In this document: piece by piece, positions 35,100 to 48,112 of the stretch | How the letters are laid out: every line of letters begins with the position of its first letter | How positions within the stretch are numbered: position 1 is the stretch's first letter | From: Acanthopleura granulata | Lineage: Eukaryota > Mollusca > Polyplacophora > Chitonida > Chitonidae | DNA: 64,000 nucleotides | Reading direction: 5' to 3' | Assembly (NCBI GenBank): GCA_016165875.1 | Contig: JABBOT010000034.1 | Coordinates: 971,322 to 1,035,321 of the forward strand | Notes under the pieces: model-generated | Databases searched by the model: none | Told to the model about the DNA's origin: nothing | What the model saw: only the letters and a program-made list of their open reading frames with translations | Position numbers and translations under genes: made by a program

Positions 35100-38000
35100 G
35101 CCATGGCATGCCATCACATCCATGGCTCTGGCATATCATCACATGTATGGCTGTAACTACCATGACCAAACCATCGCGCAGCTGTTTCACATACACACTT
35201 GAATAAGGATATCGGAACGGCACACAACCACGCTGATTTTCCAAAATGACCGGTGTAGTGGGCAGATTCCGTCAAAAACAGCCCAATTATGCGAATGTTT
35301 CAAGGCTGGGTGATTTCCGTCTCTAGACGATGTAACTTCGTTTACGTCCGTTGTTTGATGTAGACCCCCTCCAATAACTCGGTTACAGTAGCAGCGGTCC
35401 ACTGACGGAAAAGATAAAGATTGCCAAAATATTCGATTATGTTACCGTGGTAACGGCGGGCAAATCTGTGCGGTGTTTTCATTGACGAGAACAATTCAGT
35501 GCTTATCAACTTTATCTTGGTAGTCTATTTTTATTCCCACCGCATTTCGTCCCCTCACCACCCGTCTCTCCCAGTCGTCCCTAATATACGCATCTTTTTC
35601 ACATTCAGCATCATTCCAAACAATCCAATCAACGGCTGCTTTGAGAATTCCATTTATGTCTGTGTGAACAGCCTAATCCGTTGTGGCCCTGCCACGAAAA
35701 TTACATTACCAATACCAAAGGGGTTGAAGGAAAGCAATGCCTAAAGAGGGGCACAGATCTCCAGACAGCAATGGAAAATCACTTCAAATTCGCCATGCAT
35801 GTTCATGCACATTTCATGCCATTTCATGCACAGTAATCTATAAAACAATGTCTTGAGATTTTCGTGACATTTTACAGGTTTTCAGATAATAAAAATCTAC
35901 TTTGAAAGAGGTCAAGAGGGAAAAGACGCCAGACTCTATCACAGTGTTTCATCAGAGCCTAATGGAAATTTTCTTCTTACAAAAATTTTCCTTTGTTTTT
36001 CCATAATGTTCAGTATATGGCTCTGTTAAGACTGTGCTGTTCCTCTTGTGTCCGGTGTCAAGGAACATCCCAGGTATCGTGATGAAACAGAAATGCTGTG
36101 CCCTTATAGGGGAAAAAAATTCCGTACTTAAGTTAGACACTTCATGGTCTTTAATTTTAAAAATGCTTATACAAACAATTTAATGAACTTTTGTTTGCTT
36201 TCCTGAACTTACCAGACTAAGAAACTGCGTGAAGGCAAGAGCCCGGTGATGTAATATTTTCCCCGTAATGCTGGTTATATGTTACTCTGTAAAATCACCT
36301 TACCCTCTTAATTTTCGGATGCACTGTAAGACCTATTGCACTGTAAGATTTTGATACACCGTACAATGTAATTAGTGTGTGCATAATCAGGACTCACATT
36401 TGTGTTGTTATTCTATAGTTATATTGCAGCGTGAATCTACTGTTTTCTCGACCGTATAATTTTCTTGTAATTCAAACGGAAAAAGTGATAACCTTTACAC
36501 ACAACTACCTTTCCGTGCCTTCGATAGCTTATTGTCGGAGTGGACGCGGGATCTCCTACCCATGTGGACGCGGGATCTCCTGTCCGAGTGAGAGAGGGGT
36601 CTCCTGCCCGGGTGGAAATGTGCACAATGCCATAGCATTACAGGTGAAGCCCCATACCTTGTGGGGTGGGTGAGGGGGGAACAAACCCACAAGCGGGACA
36701 TCGCGTAGATGGTGTGATTGGTGCATGTAACTGACTTCCGTGATCCCATTACACCACCCTGGCAGCGGAAGACCCTCTCCTACATCCGGGTCTCGGCACT
36801 GTACATTTCACGCAAGTGTAAGATTCTTTGTGAATGTGTGAAATTAGAAACCATTGCTTGTAGATAGACAAGTTTCGTTCTCCACTAAAAAAAGAAAAAA
36901 AATATTGGAAAGGCAGTGGTGATTTATAATTATCTTCTTTATCTGGTTTGAGAATGGACAAAGTTTACTGACGGCTTCGTTCAAAACAGGTTTGGAAAGT
37001 GACATTCGTTTCACAGTCCGTGTCTAAGGTGTTGGTAGAATTCCCTGTACATTTAGAAAAAACAGCTGCCTGTATTGACATAGGGTCGAGAGCCTGATCC
37101 ACTCTCCGCCCAACAGTATTATCTAAATGCTACTCAGCGACATGACTATCCCTCACCCCCATCCCCCGCCAAAAAACCAAAAAAAACCAAAAAAACAAAC
37201 AATCAAAAAACAAACATAATCTATGAACCAATTTTGTTTTGATTTCCAGAGTAAATTTTTCTTCTTCAGAAGACAGAGTGGCATCGCTAAGTGGAAGGGC
37301 GTATGAAAAAAAGACTGAGCGCAGATTATAATCTCCCTTGTTTACAAAGTCTGAGAGCGTGGGACTTTGTTAAAATATTTGCCTGGCATTAAAAGTGGCC
37401 CCGACGTTATCCATTTCCATTCTGCGTTTTCTAATCGATAGAAGGTGTAGCTTCTTAAAGGGGATGGTCTCCATCGACGACTCAGTCTCTTCTCCCTCGC
37501 AGCAATCAATCGTTGTTAAATATTGAATCTCTACCCGAACATCTTTTCCTGCATGGACAAGATTTTAACGGTCAATAAGCAGATTTTCAAAACTGTGCGC
37601 ACACGTTTGGAATTATGTCGTATATTACCACTGAAAGAGAGACACACCACAGAGACCGGCCACTCAGTGACGTCATCGTGAAGTCAAGCTTCTATTGATT
37701 ATCGATACACAGCCATCATTTTTACTCAAATCTCATGTTTACAGAACCTCGTATTATGTGAGTGGATCAAATGTTTAGCCTAGGATCACAGGCGAAGTCC
37801 ATGATCATTACGATGGCTCAACTACAGGGCTTTGCCTCAGAGAGCTGCTTACATGCACTTGCTATGGAGACAAGCACTAAATATCGCCGGTCATTGTCCT
37901 CATATCTCCAGCTGGAGTAACAGGAAAGAAGACGGACAAGTTTTCTAATGAATTGCCCACAATCACGTTTGACAACATTGTTGATATCACATCAGAATTT

Positions 38001-38848
38001 TGTATACAGCATTCTGACCTCAAAGTATTCACCACTGCGGAACACAGAGCCATTTCTGTTATAACTGAACATGACATTGCCAAACAGGGGCTATCGTCTG
38101 TTACCTTCATTTGTGACGTCATGATACAGGTGATGCATCGCCACTGCTGCGCTCTGTGAACTCAACTGAAACACAGCTCGGTCCATACAGAGTTGCTCTG
38201 AGGTTCTGCAGTGAAAGGTCAGGTAATAACAAACACAGTTAGTTACAAAAATAACCCGATTTGCACTTTGTATATAAAACAGGCGCTACGTTTGTAAATT
38301 GTTTAAGGTTTTGATTTTTGGAATTGAGATTGGCGAATTTTGTTTTTATCTTCGATGTGTTTGACACTGAACGTCTACTGAAAACATGATCGAAAATAAC
38401 TTTCGTCAAGCTCATTTCGAAAGTTGCATTTGTTTTCACAGGAGTTTTGTCAACCTAAATCAGGTGAGCAAGCAGAGCAATATAACCTGGGACACGGGAC
38501 CTTCTTTGTCATACAGGTTGCCATTCTTCAAAGTTGTGCCGATTCGATCAGGCCATGACGTTTTAAGCACTCAAGTTCATTTCAGCTAATACATCAGCGC
38601 AAATCATTCAATTCCATACGTCATTATTATTACCGCATATCGACCCGCCATAACATCAACGTTCCAGTATCAAAACAAAACCAACCACCATTAAAAAGAC
38701 GACATGCTTTTTTGTATTGACGATACGATGTAGGATCAAAAACCCTTCATTTAAGGATTTCGCTTTTAAATTTAATTTCCTCTAAGCGTAACAGTGTGAC
38801 AGAAAAACTCCCTGAACGCGATTTTCTTGTAGCCTCTGTCGACCTAGG
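35100..38848. other. Gene-free stretch
   Basis: No supported gene. It contains a 25-bp tandem repeat (36538-36612), an A-rich tract (37155-37215) and TGACGTCA at 37668 and 38114. Open frames at 37877-38122 (-) and 37953-38159 (+) overlap on opposite strands and match nothing I know. Confidence 0.4.
36538..36612. repeat. 25-bp tandem repeat, 3 copies
   Basis: Units of GAGTGGACGCGGGATCTCCT plus about 5 bp, with the third unit diverged (GAGAGAGGGGTCTCCTGCCC). It is GC-rich compared with its surroundings. Confidence 0.75.
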
Positions 38849-39279
38849 ATTATCCGTAATCCTCGTTGAAATGATTGCATCTTAAATCAAAGGGAAACAA
38901 CTTTGTTAGTAATGTTCGCAGACCCAGCCCTGACAGTACGTGGATAGAAACAGCCCCGTCAGTTTGCATGTATGTGTGATGTCAGGAAAAGTCGTTATCC
39001 CCTTAACGGGAAGGAAATATATATATGTATATAGTCTTCAATTGCAAGTATGCTCGAGAAAAAAATCCAACATAACAGCTCAGTAATCTTTACTTTTATG
39101 TTCGCCAAACTGATTTGTGAAACAAACTACCACCTTCTTCAACGTGTTGTGTGGGGAGAAAAAAATCAAAGGAGTTCCACCCCTTCCGCTATAAGCTTAA
39201 AACAATTTACAGTTGATCGCTTTTGAAGTCGTTCTTTATGATTCGAATCCACCCATTACATCGGTAATAAGATATATAC

Positions 39280-39316
<37 letters not shown>

Positions 39317-40400
39317 CCTTCCTGTTAAGGGGATTACGACTTTTCCTGACTTCACACATACATGCAAACTGACGGGGCTGTTTCTATCCACGTACTGTCA
39401 GGGCTGGGTCTGCGAACATTACTAACAAAGTTGTTTCCCTTTGATTTAAGATGCAATCATTTCAACGAGCATTACGGATAATGTCAACTGTCTTAATATG
39501 ACTGTTTGATGGCTTTTTTCTTTTGATTCTCGGTTTTTATCAGCACAAATATCATAACAGTTAGTATTCGTTTGTAAGGCCTTTTTGCTTTCTTCAACTA
39601 TGTAGGCAATTTTTGCTTTGAATGAATGAATGAATGAATAAATGATTGATTAGATTTAACGCTAGTTTAGCCATCTCGTGTTTCAACCAAGGAGACAGTT
39701 CAGTTTCCTACAGAACCATAAAACGGAGACGCAAAATCAATTGCATTCACTCCAAATAGTATAATAAACTTGGGCGCTCTCCAGGTTGGTTCCACCAACG
39801 TCTCTTTTCATGGGTTATGAATGAGGGTAAGAATTTTGCAACTGGCTGGTGCTAAATTAGACCCGAGGTAGCTGTCACTAGGTAGAGGAGCTTATTTTTT
39901 TACAATGACCACTGACGTTCTTTTATGCTTGTCTCCATAACACAGCGTGCATGAGGTAAAATTCATTTAATGAATATTTTTCCATTACTATCGAGCCGTC
40001 CCGAGTTTATTTTCTTTGGAATAGCTGTCGTGTTATTGATGGAACACTAAAGCCTGTGGCCATGAACATTGCCATTTTCCCCTCAAAGAAACCAAAGCAT
40101 GGTTTCTTGAAGACATGTTGAATGAAACTGAGATGTAAGTGGCAAGTTCAGTGAATGTTTCACTCTTATTACCAATGTAATGGGTGGATTCGAATCATAA
40201 AGAACGACTTCAAAAGCGATCAACTGTAAATTGTTCTCAGCTTATAGCGGAAGGGGTGGAAGGGGATTTTTTTCTCTCCACACATCACGTTGAAGAAGGT
40301 GGTAGTTTGTTTCACAAATCAGTTTTGCGAACATAAAAGTAAAGATTACTGAGCTGTTCTGTTGGATTTTTTCTTCAAGCATACTTGCAATTGAAGACTA
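38849..40400. mobile_element. Compound inverted-repeat structure A-B-A'-C-B'
   Basis: A (38849-39026) is repeated inverted as A' (39303-39482), with only a few mismatches by eye. B (39032-39271), which lies between them, is repeated inverted as B' (40165-40400) at about 94% identity by eye. C (39483-40164) is single copy and contains a (GAAT)n tract near 39620. An AT microsatellite (39283-39313) sits at the B/A' boundary, matching ATATATAT at the A/B boundary. No part codes for protein. The high identity implies recent duplication. It could be a rearranged fold-back transposon or two nested inverted insertions. A hairpin-prone assembly artefact is possible. Confidence 0.8.
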
Positions 40401-40795
40401 CAAATCTAACGGTAAAATAATATTATTTATAGAAGTAACACTCCCTAAAATCCAATTCAATCTGCTTCCTGTCTTGCTTTATTGGAATGTCACAGGGATA
40501 AAGATTATTTCATTTATGTCACAATAACAGCACAACAGTCATATCTTCCTTTACACCGCATATGCACTGTTGAAATTAGGCTTAAGAGCAGCCGCAGACT
40601 CCATTTGCGTTTTTAGTGTATAGCAAGATTATAAATTGAAAACCCTGGTTTAGTAAGTCAAGCCACAGTCCATAAATATGAGACATTTTATAATCTGAAT
40701 CAGTAGTTCCCTCAGAATGTGGCATTCTGCTAGCTTTTGTTTAAATTTCCATAAGATAATGTTCACTGGTATTCTGCATGTACAAAGGTGCTATT

Positions 40796-40930
40796 CATTT
40801 GATTGCTGTTTAACGCCATACTCAAATGGAATTTTTCAATTATACAATGGACGCCAGGTTAAGGGGTGGAGAAAACTGGATTCCCCGGTGTAAACAACCC
40901 ATTTTTGGTGGCTTACTGACGAACTTTCCA
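40796..40930 (-). mobile_element. SINE variant, second copy of the alternative body
   Basis: TTTGATTGCTGTTTAACGCC..CATACTCAAATGG is followed by GCTTACTGACGAACTTTCC. The alternative body is shared with 16499-16680. Confidence 0.5.
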
Positions 40931-41237
40931 GTATGTGACATAAAGAAAAGCGCACCTTTAATATTGTTGTAAGATAACCGACTTGTTGTCTCACCACCAC
41001 ACAACCTGGAAAACCAGGAACAACATATCACTGAGAACAAGTGCCGAGATTCTTCATTTGATGACCCAGCCAGGACTCACCTGTACTAGCAGAGCGTTGT
41101 TGCAGCGAGGAAAAACGTACCGTTGATACTGTGAAGGTACAACTGCTCGGGCCATATGCTCGCCTTTGAATCATTGAACAGGCGAAAGGTAGTGGTGTTT
41201 GTCTTCACCGGCTGTTTGAAGAATTGACTGACAACAG

Positions 41238-41425
41238 TAGATAGGGCAGACATGTTGTGATCGGCTGTTTTGGGGGGAGTTGTTGTCAGCAGTAGATAGG
41301 GCAGACATGTTAGGGCCAACTGTTTTGGGGGGAGTTATTGGCAGCAGAGATAGGGCAGATATGTTAGGACCGGCTGTGTTTGGGGAGTTATTGGCAGCAG
41401 TAGATAGGGCCCACCTGTTAGAATC
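41238..41425. repeat. About 55-bp tandem repeat, 3.3 copies
   Basis: Units contain AGATAGGGCAGACATGTT, a CGGCTGTTTTGGGGGGAGTT block and a TTGGCAGCAG joint. The units differ by point changes and a 2-bp deletion. Confidence 0.85.
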
Positions 41426-41788
41426 GTTTACTTCGGTTTACTTGAAGTTCATTGATGGTGGTATATTTACGAGAAAAGAAAGGAAAACATATAACCTAAG
41501 TTATGTCAGAAGAGGGGTCCATACAGACCTAAACGGGCATGTGCAATATTTTATGACGTGCTTTGGAACTCTAAAGTCATCTTTTAGCCTTGAATTCTTA
41601 GGAGGCCATGGGATTCGCCATCTTAGAGAAAGTGGAAACACGATGTCGCGTCATCCGTGCCCTAGGGCTTTCAGCATTTGGGGCGATACACTCCGTTGCG
41701 TACGAAGCAATGTCCCCTTTGTTATTACAATCACAGGCCACGAACTGTGGCCTCCTGATTGAGACCTTGAGGAATAACCCCAGACGTA

Positions 41789-42151
41789 CACTGCAAAAAA
41801 AGAATGTAATTTTACAGAACATAGTGATGTAAACTGGGACCTTGAATTCAAGTGTAAAAATAATGCTGCAATTTTTAGTATGAATTTACACTGTATTCCT
41901 GTAAGGTTATAAGATAAGGTGCAAATGTTCATCACACCTGTAAATTTACTAATGTATTTCCCGCTCGTCCAATAATCAGTGTAATTCTTTACGTAAAAGA
42001 GTGTTTCTAAAGAGGTGAACATGCGATAAATATACAGTTAACTTTGTCTCTACGGCAACGTGTAAATATACACATTTACACCGCAAAATTTACCTGTTAC
42101 AAAATTGCTAGCACTTTTTACTGTAAAACTACACAACTTGTTTTTGCAGTG
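41789..42151. mobile_element. hAT-like MITE, copy 1 (363 bp)
   Basis: Terminal inverted repeats are CACTGCAAAAAAAG and CTTGTTTTTGCAGTG. The interior TTCATCACACCTGTAAATTT is the inverse of text in the copy at 55247. Non-coding. CACTG-type termini are usual for hAT elements (family knowledge), but no exact 8-bp target duplication could be read. Confidence 0.7.
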
Positions 42152-42525
42152 TGCGCCAGTACCACTTTCTTATTGAAAATGGCTTTAAAGTAAATCAGAA
42201 TTGTCTCGTAATCACAAGGAAAACCACTTGTTTTAACGCTACTTCTATATAACAAAGTGGTGAACTAGGTACGAGTGACGTCACAGCGGAAACAGATGCT
42301 TTCTCGTGTGGTAGAATTATTTCGCCCTTGATAGGTTAAAATTGAAAGCATGGAGTCCCATTCGATGTTCCCCACCTGAGCATTTTCCCTTATTTTGGAC
42401 TGCATTATCTCGGTTATCATACATTACAAAAACAAAAAGTGATGTTTTTGTGTACCATGAGTAGTATTCGTTATCCATACATAAATACAATAAGTCTAGT
42501 GTTGTCTTTGCTTTTATAGTTCATC

Positions 42526-42717
42526 CTCCCACCAATGCGGTCGCCGTGAGTTCAAGCGCAGCTCATGCTGGCTTCCCCTCCGGCCGTACATGGGAAGGTC
42601 TCCCAGCAACCTGCGGATGGTCGCCCGTTTTCCGCCCGCCATAATGCTGGCCGCCGTCGTATCAGTGAAATTTTCTCGAGTACGGCGTAAAATACCAATA
42701 AAATAAATAAAAAATAA
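42526..42717 (+). mobile_element. SINE family 1, 5'-truncated with target duplication
   Basis: Begins CTCCCACCAATGCGGTCGCC and ends in an AAATAAA tail. The perfect 8-bp AGTTCATC flanks both sides (42518-42525 and 42718-42725). It is little diverged, so probably among the youngest insertions here. Confidence 0.9.
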
Positions 42718-43319
42718 AGTTCATCGTGTGAATCAGTCAATTAATCAATCATTAAAAGAGTACCTAGCAAATCTCACAACTATTTGTTCGTATAAGGGAA
42801 ACATTCTTGAGCTCATCATTATACAGCAAAAAGTATATCAATCGATCAAAAACATAGATAAAGCTGTCGGAATATCTACACAGCCAGATGTCACGAGCGT
42901 TTATACGGATAATGACATGCATCTACGATAAAATGTTTGCCCATGCATTACAATAACAAATTCAGTGAACTATATAGCTAATTCTTAAGTATAGAGAAGA
43001 CTTCTGCTAATGCACAAATATTTGATCATGCTTATGTAAACGGGATGTAGTCAGGGTGAATGGAATACCTGACGGCCATTATCTGTGTCAACAATGCATG
43101 GAACTCAGGGGCTAGAAGCCATGTCGCTCGTGCCGGGGGCTTTACATTGTAGTGTTTGCTTGTGTTTGATTTCGCCGTCTGTTACGACCATCGCTTTCCA
43201 GCAAGATTTGTGCACATTATTAAGCCGATTTTTCAGATGTAACGTTAGTATCACAGCTCAGCCTTGATATAATACATTGTAAGTGTTCTTTTATCACTAT
43301 ACAACAACAGCTACCTGCA

Positions 43320-44291
43320 ATGACAACAACACTGGCGTCCGAGGATCTGCAAGAGCCTGTGGTCTTGGCCCTGACTGTTCTCATAACATCGCTTGCTGCT
43401 GTTTCTGTGATATCTAACTCGTTGGTTCTGATTGGAACCTTTCTTGCAGAAGACGATGTGCGCTCTAAAACATTTACGGTCGTGAGTCAGTTCACTGTCC
43501 TTTTGATGACCATCACTTTATCGCCGATATCACTGCTACATCTTCACAATGCCATTGTTTTTGATGACGTCACCGCGTGTGTCTTTTTTTCCGGTGCTCA
43601 AATCAGCGTTGTTCTTGTGTATCTTTTGAATACTCTTTACACAAGTGTGGTATGCAACAGAAATACGTTCTGTCCTGGATTTTTGGATAACAACTGGAAC
43701 TCGATAAAAATAGGCCTCATCCTCACCGCAGTGTTCCCAGTTGTGTATGTGAAATCTTTTTCTCTCATTTTTATCAACACTGGTTCGAGGGAGACAACCC
43801 TAAACTCCACCAGCTCATCTGAGTCATGCAATTGGTCGGTTTTCCCCACGTGGTTTGCTTACACAATCGTTTATGTACTCTATCTCCCTGGTTGTATCAT
43901 TGTATTGTGGTCAAATATTAAGCTCCTGCTGTTTGCCAGAGAAAAATCTAGAACTATTGAAGTGCAGATAGTATCGGTATCCGAAAACGCCCCTAAAAGT
44001 GACGAAGCTGTTAAAAGAATGAGCATGCTCTCAAAACGGCGCCAAAGACATGTGGGTCTAACAATCTTGAGCATCTGCTGTATATACTGCCCCTTTGCTG
44101 CAACAACCTTGTTGATGTTGCATTGTTCTTCACGGTGTTCCAACCCGGCTGTTCTCAACAGCATTTGGAGCGCGTCTTGCATGATGACGGTAATAATCCA
44201 CGGGTGTACTGTCATAAGTTTGTCGGGTAAAGTACGAAATGGTCTGAAGGGTTGTTGTGTGCAGTTGTTCAAGGCCGCACGCCATGTTTAG
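43320..44291 (+). CDS. Divergent intronless seven-helix receptor
   Basis: 323 codons from the ATG at 43320 to the TAG at 44289. Seven hydrophobic segments lie at about residues 14-42, 53-76, 86-112, 129-152, 176-205, 244-268 and 277-300. N33 sits where helix 1 Asn is expected. C87 and C170 could form the extracellular disulfide, and N162 and N171 lie in glycosylation sequons of the second loop. The third intracellular loop is basic (SKRRQRH). It departs from the rhodopsin class: no helix 2 Asp, NRN (113-115) where DRY should be, YCPF instead of CWLP, and no NPxxY in helix 7. The tail is very short and ends in a Cys-containing basic segment. Possibly an orphan chemoreceptor-type GPCR of a lineage-specific family; a decayed paralogue lies 4.6 kb downstream. 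Ligand unknown. Confidence 0.75.
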   Translation: MTTTLASEDLQEPVVLALTVLITSLAAVSVISNSLVLIGTFLAEDDVRSKTFTVVSQFTVLLMTITLSPISLLHLHNAIVFDDVTACVFFSGAQISVVLVYLLNTLYTSVVCNRNTFCPGFLDNNWNSIKIGLILTAVFPVVYVKSFSLIFINTGSRETTLNSTSSSESCNWSVFPTWFAYTIVYVLYLPGCIIVLWSNIKLLLFAREKSRTIEVQIVSVSENAPKSDEAVKRMSMLSKRRQRHVGLTILSICCIYCPFAATTLLMLHCSSRCSNPAVLNSIWSASCMMTVIIHGCTVISLSGKVRNGLKGCCVQLFKAARHV

Positions 44292-45499
44292 CAAAATTTC
44301 GTACACTGCGTCTCTAATTTTTAGCCGCCTATGAGGCAAAAAGATAGCGAACGTTGTCGACGCCGTCACACGAGGCAATTTGACGACGCTTCCAATATCT
44401 AACTAAGAAACAAAACAGTCCACGTTGTTCAATTCAGATTTGTTTCTATTATCTTCGCTGATGTTTTCGCCAGAAGCATGTTAACTGTGCAAAAACTGGA
44501 TGCTGCGCCAAGATGTATTTTCAGAAGGCGGGAGGTATTCACCTTTCGCCAGTTAATTGAGAATTTCAACGTGATCCTTGGACCATTTATCTTCCGCTGT
44601 AAATTTCGATGCTGAATGTGTAAACACTTATATACTTTAGGTATTAAACACTTCGAGATTATAGCGTTGTAGTAAACATGTTTTAGACACTTATGTTTAG
44701 TACTTAATTATATGCGTATATTTATTAAACAAGCCTGCTTAAAGCTTAATCTCCATTTAATTGCGTTAGGCGTTGGTCATTTTACAGTGTAGTGAGTTTT
44801 TCTTTCATTCTGTTCGGATAATGTTTGTGCCGCTATATAATCTGGCGTTAACTACGGCCGATTAACTTGTACAGTGGCTTTCTTATAGTGACCGATTCTG
44901 ACACAGGCTATTGCACGACTTTTAGTCTTGATTGTTCATTTGTTCGACTAGTGTTTTGCGCCGTTCTCTGCAATATTCATTTACACGATACTCAGTATTC
45001 TCTTAGCTGTAAAAATGACGACTGACCAACACATGAAAAATTTTCAGATAGGGTGTTAGATTTACACGAAATAAACGGAGCACTTTTCGTACTTAGTGAC
45101 ATATGAATACATTCATATGAAATCAATGTTTTTGCTGACCAACTTTTAAAACGTAAACTGAACGAGTGGTTTTGTTTAATAATGCGCTATAAAATGTATA
45201 AAATTAATGAGAGTTTTGTTCAGACAAAGTCACACTTAATTTGATTCTTTAGATTCAAACGCATGGGTCAGCTAGCATGCCGTTTTCTCAATGTTGGCAT
45301 CTTGCAAAGACTCGCACCTATGATAGGCCAAGCTAATTTGGATTCATCCAAGTAAAGGGTGGATAGGTTACGATTATAGATCCCGCCTGGTGTAAAAATG
45401 GACCGGTAATGCTTGGGCAAGCTGACGAGTCTAAAGAACAGAAAACATTTAAACAAAGTACTCATCATCTGAAAGGCCATTTTGCCCTAATTCTAATAT

Positions 45500-45690
45500 A
45501 GATAGTCTTCATTATTCTGTCATTTTTCCAATGTTTAAAACGGATATAAAGCTTGAGGTTCTACGGTGGACTTTTTGGACTACATTGAACAGACTGTGAC
45601 GTCACAGGCTCTTTTTATCTGCTAAACATCTTCTGATTGCCATATGTGAACGTTCTACCTGAATATATATGTAGTACAACACAAGTATAT
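45500..45690. mobile_element. Half of a fold-back element (FB)
   Basis: ATAAAGCTTGAGGTTCTACG, GTGGACTTTTTGGAC and TGTGACGTCAC correspond to one arm and the inner edge of the 30950 element. No matching inverted arm follows. Confidence 0.6.
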
Positions 45691-47205
45691 ATATCTAATC
45701 CCATTACAGTGCAGAACAAATTGTTACATTTTGGTGTGTTACAATAGCAATTACGGATTCTTTCTTCATTTTTTAAATGCCTGACACTCACAGGGCTTTC
45801 GTATTTTATATATGTTTGCTAGGATAACTTCTATCGTCTATGCTAATATCGATTTCCAAATACACAGGGGCTAGCACAACTAACGACTCTATAATGGAGC
45901 ATTTAATGAGAAAAGCATAAAGAAATACTAGCGAAACTGACATTCGGCAAATATTTTAACTAGATTAATATGAAAATTCAAACAATGATCCTTTTGAAAT
46001 GGACAGAATATCCCTAAAGCAGGTTCTTATTTGATCTCTATCGTTTTTTCAAATCCTAACCATTTGTTCCGCTTATGTGATTTAGCCAGACGCTGCTCTG
46101 AGGTTCGACCTTTATCTGTATCCGAGAGGCAATCCAGCGTTCGCCACAAAACCATATCTACCTTTCAATTAGCTGCATTATAATCCGTAAATCCGAGGGC
46201 TTAGATGAAAGTACAAAGCAACGCGTCTCTTACAATTCTATGTTGAATGGCTGACGGAGGTGGCGATGACCGACATATGTATTCATTAAGCTTCACATCT
46301 GTCTCCAGGGCATCTAACACTAGCATTTAAGGTAAAGACAGCTAAAGGATTCAGTCTATGTATTAAAGAGAAAAAGAGCATGATACTTGCTGGTTGTGGA
46401 CAATAGGGTATTCACAGGGGAAAAAATGCATGCACAATCATTTTTTGCAAACAAAAAGACCATGTCTAGTGGCTATGACTGGGTTGATTCCTTACCTTTG
46501 GCCAGAGATATTGCCTTGTAATGTACAATTTTCAAGACAAAATCGCCAGTCGATTGTTTCCTGTTTTCAGTATTTAGACTGAACCAACTTGATTTATCTC
46601 CTGCATTAGAGATCTCAAGCCGATGGGCGATAATCCACTTACACAAAGGCTGCTGCAACAACTTTGCAAACAAATAAATATACAGCGTTTATCTGGGATT
46701 GTAGAAAATATTTCCCATTTTAGCAGAGATGCTAATGTTCTTTCTCTGTACCTTCACTAAAACGCCCAATAGAGTGTGCTACAACATGTGCGTCAGAGAA
46801 ATTAGAGTTAATCTCGACTGTTCAATATTTGTTCTTATGAGTTAGGAATACTTCTTATTTTCAGTGTTTTACACGACCATTATTGCTTTTGTTATCAATA
46901 CAGAAATTATTACTTGAAAGCTCACAGCAAAGAAATTGAATTTCAGCCATATACATGTAAGGGGTCTTCCATAATTGACGTTTCAGTTACCGAGATGCAT
47001 TCTGTATGTATTTACAACCTTGGTTAAACATTTGTAAATATGGGATAAATTAGGGGAAGGGTTGAGGGTCCATGGGATACATGGACGAGAGTGTAGTGGG
47101 TATTAATGTTCCCGACACAAGTCACGAATAGTGAATACGGTTCTGTCTGTTGCCGTAGCAATCTTATCAAGATACTGTCAGTGCACTCCTGGCAGCGCCT
47201 CCGTT

Positions 47206-47209
<4 letters not shown>

Positions 47210-47240
<31 letters not shown>
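47210..47240. repeat. (TA)n microsatellite
   Basis: About 15 uninterrupted TA units. Confidence 0.95.
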
Positions 47241-47242
<2 letters not shown>

Positions 47243-47389
47243 TACCTCTCGCTATCTGCGCTTCTTATATTAGCTCACTTGTGATCGTTCTTCAGGTTCA
47301 ATCTGGGATGTTTCGTTTTAACCCCAAAATCACCAGAGCAAATTAAGGAGTTTGACGAATCATACCGTTCTTCTTAATAGCGCACTGAA

Positions 47390-47874
47390 GATTTAGACGG
47401 AGAGGCCACACAAAAATGAAACTGTGGTGAGTAAAAAGAACATAACAAACTGTATCTGAATATACCTTCACTTATTTATTTTTTAGAATTTTGAGTACCA
47501 GATTAAAAGCAGATATATATTTCGATAACATGGCGGACTTCTAGACTGTATCGCACAGCCTAAAGTACAATGACGTCACACATTCCTTTTACGTGTTAAA
47601 CAGCCTCTGATTGTTATATGTTTACATTCTACGTTAATATACAATATTTAATTAGGAAATAAAACAATCAGAGGCTGTTTAGCGGCTAAGTAAAAGGAAA
47701 GTATGATGTCACTGTGCTTCAACCTGTGTGTCGACCGTACAATCGACATACTTGATTACGTTTAATTTGTTGGAAAATAGTTTACAAAATCTGTAAGGCT
47801 GTACTCATATACAGTTCTTAGTGGTCTTCTCACTCGCCGTAGCTTAATTTTTGTGCAGCTTTTCTCTTTAAGAT
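47390..47874. mobile_element. Fold-back element, family FB, copy 3
   Basis: The outer arms ACACAAAAATGAAACTGTGG and, inverted, AGCTTAATTTTTGTGCAGC delimit the element. CAGCCTCTGATTGTTATATG (from 47624) has its inverse, CAATCAGAGGCTG, about 40-60 bp further on, making an almost closed palindrome. TGACGTCA is at 47571; its mirror near 47704 is mutated to TGATGTCA. Confidence 0.75.
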
Positions 47875-48112
47875 CCCAGGAGCACAAAATCTGGTTTTCT
47901 AGGGGAACAAACATTTGACTGATGATGAGTACTGAGAGATTTCATAAAATGACATAGAAAGGGCTGTTCTGTAATTATGTCGAACAATCCGCAGTGTTGA
48001 ATTCAGTCCAGAGTCCTACTGCAGCGAAGCGTTTGCATTGTTAGGTACACTCAATTGAACGCCATTTCTGAAGCGTTCATTTGATCTGACTTTTCCACAC
48101 ATACTTCTATCC

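Larger units (their letters stand above)
44292..47389. other. Gene-free stretch
   Basis: No supported exon. It contains a SINE tail scrap (44939-44995), a half fold-back element (45500-45690) and a TA microsatellite (47210-47240). An ATTAAA near 44643 is the only poly-A-like signal noticed after the receptor. Confidence 0.4.

Noticed and set aside
37877..38159. Overlapping frames of about 70-80 codons on both strands
   Set aside because: No recognisable domain, and overlapping opposite-strand openness is weak evidence; kept only as a note.
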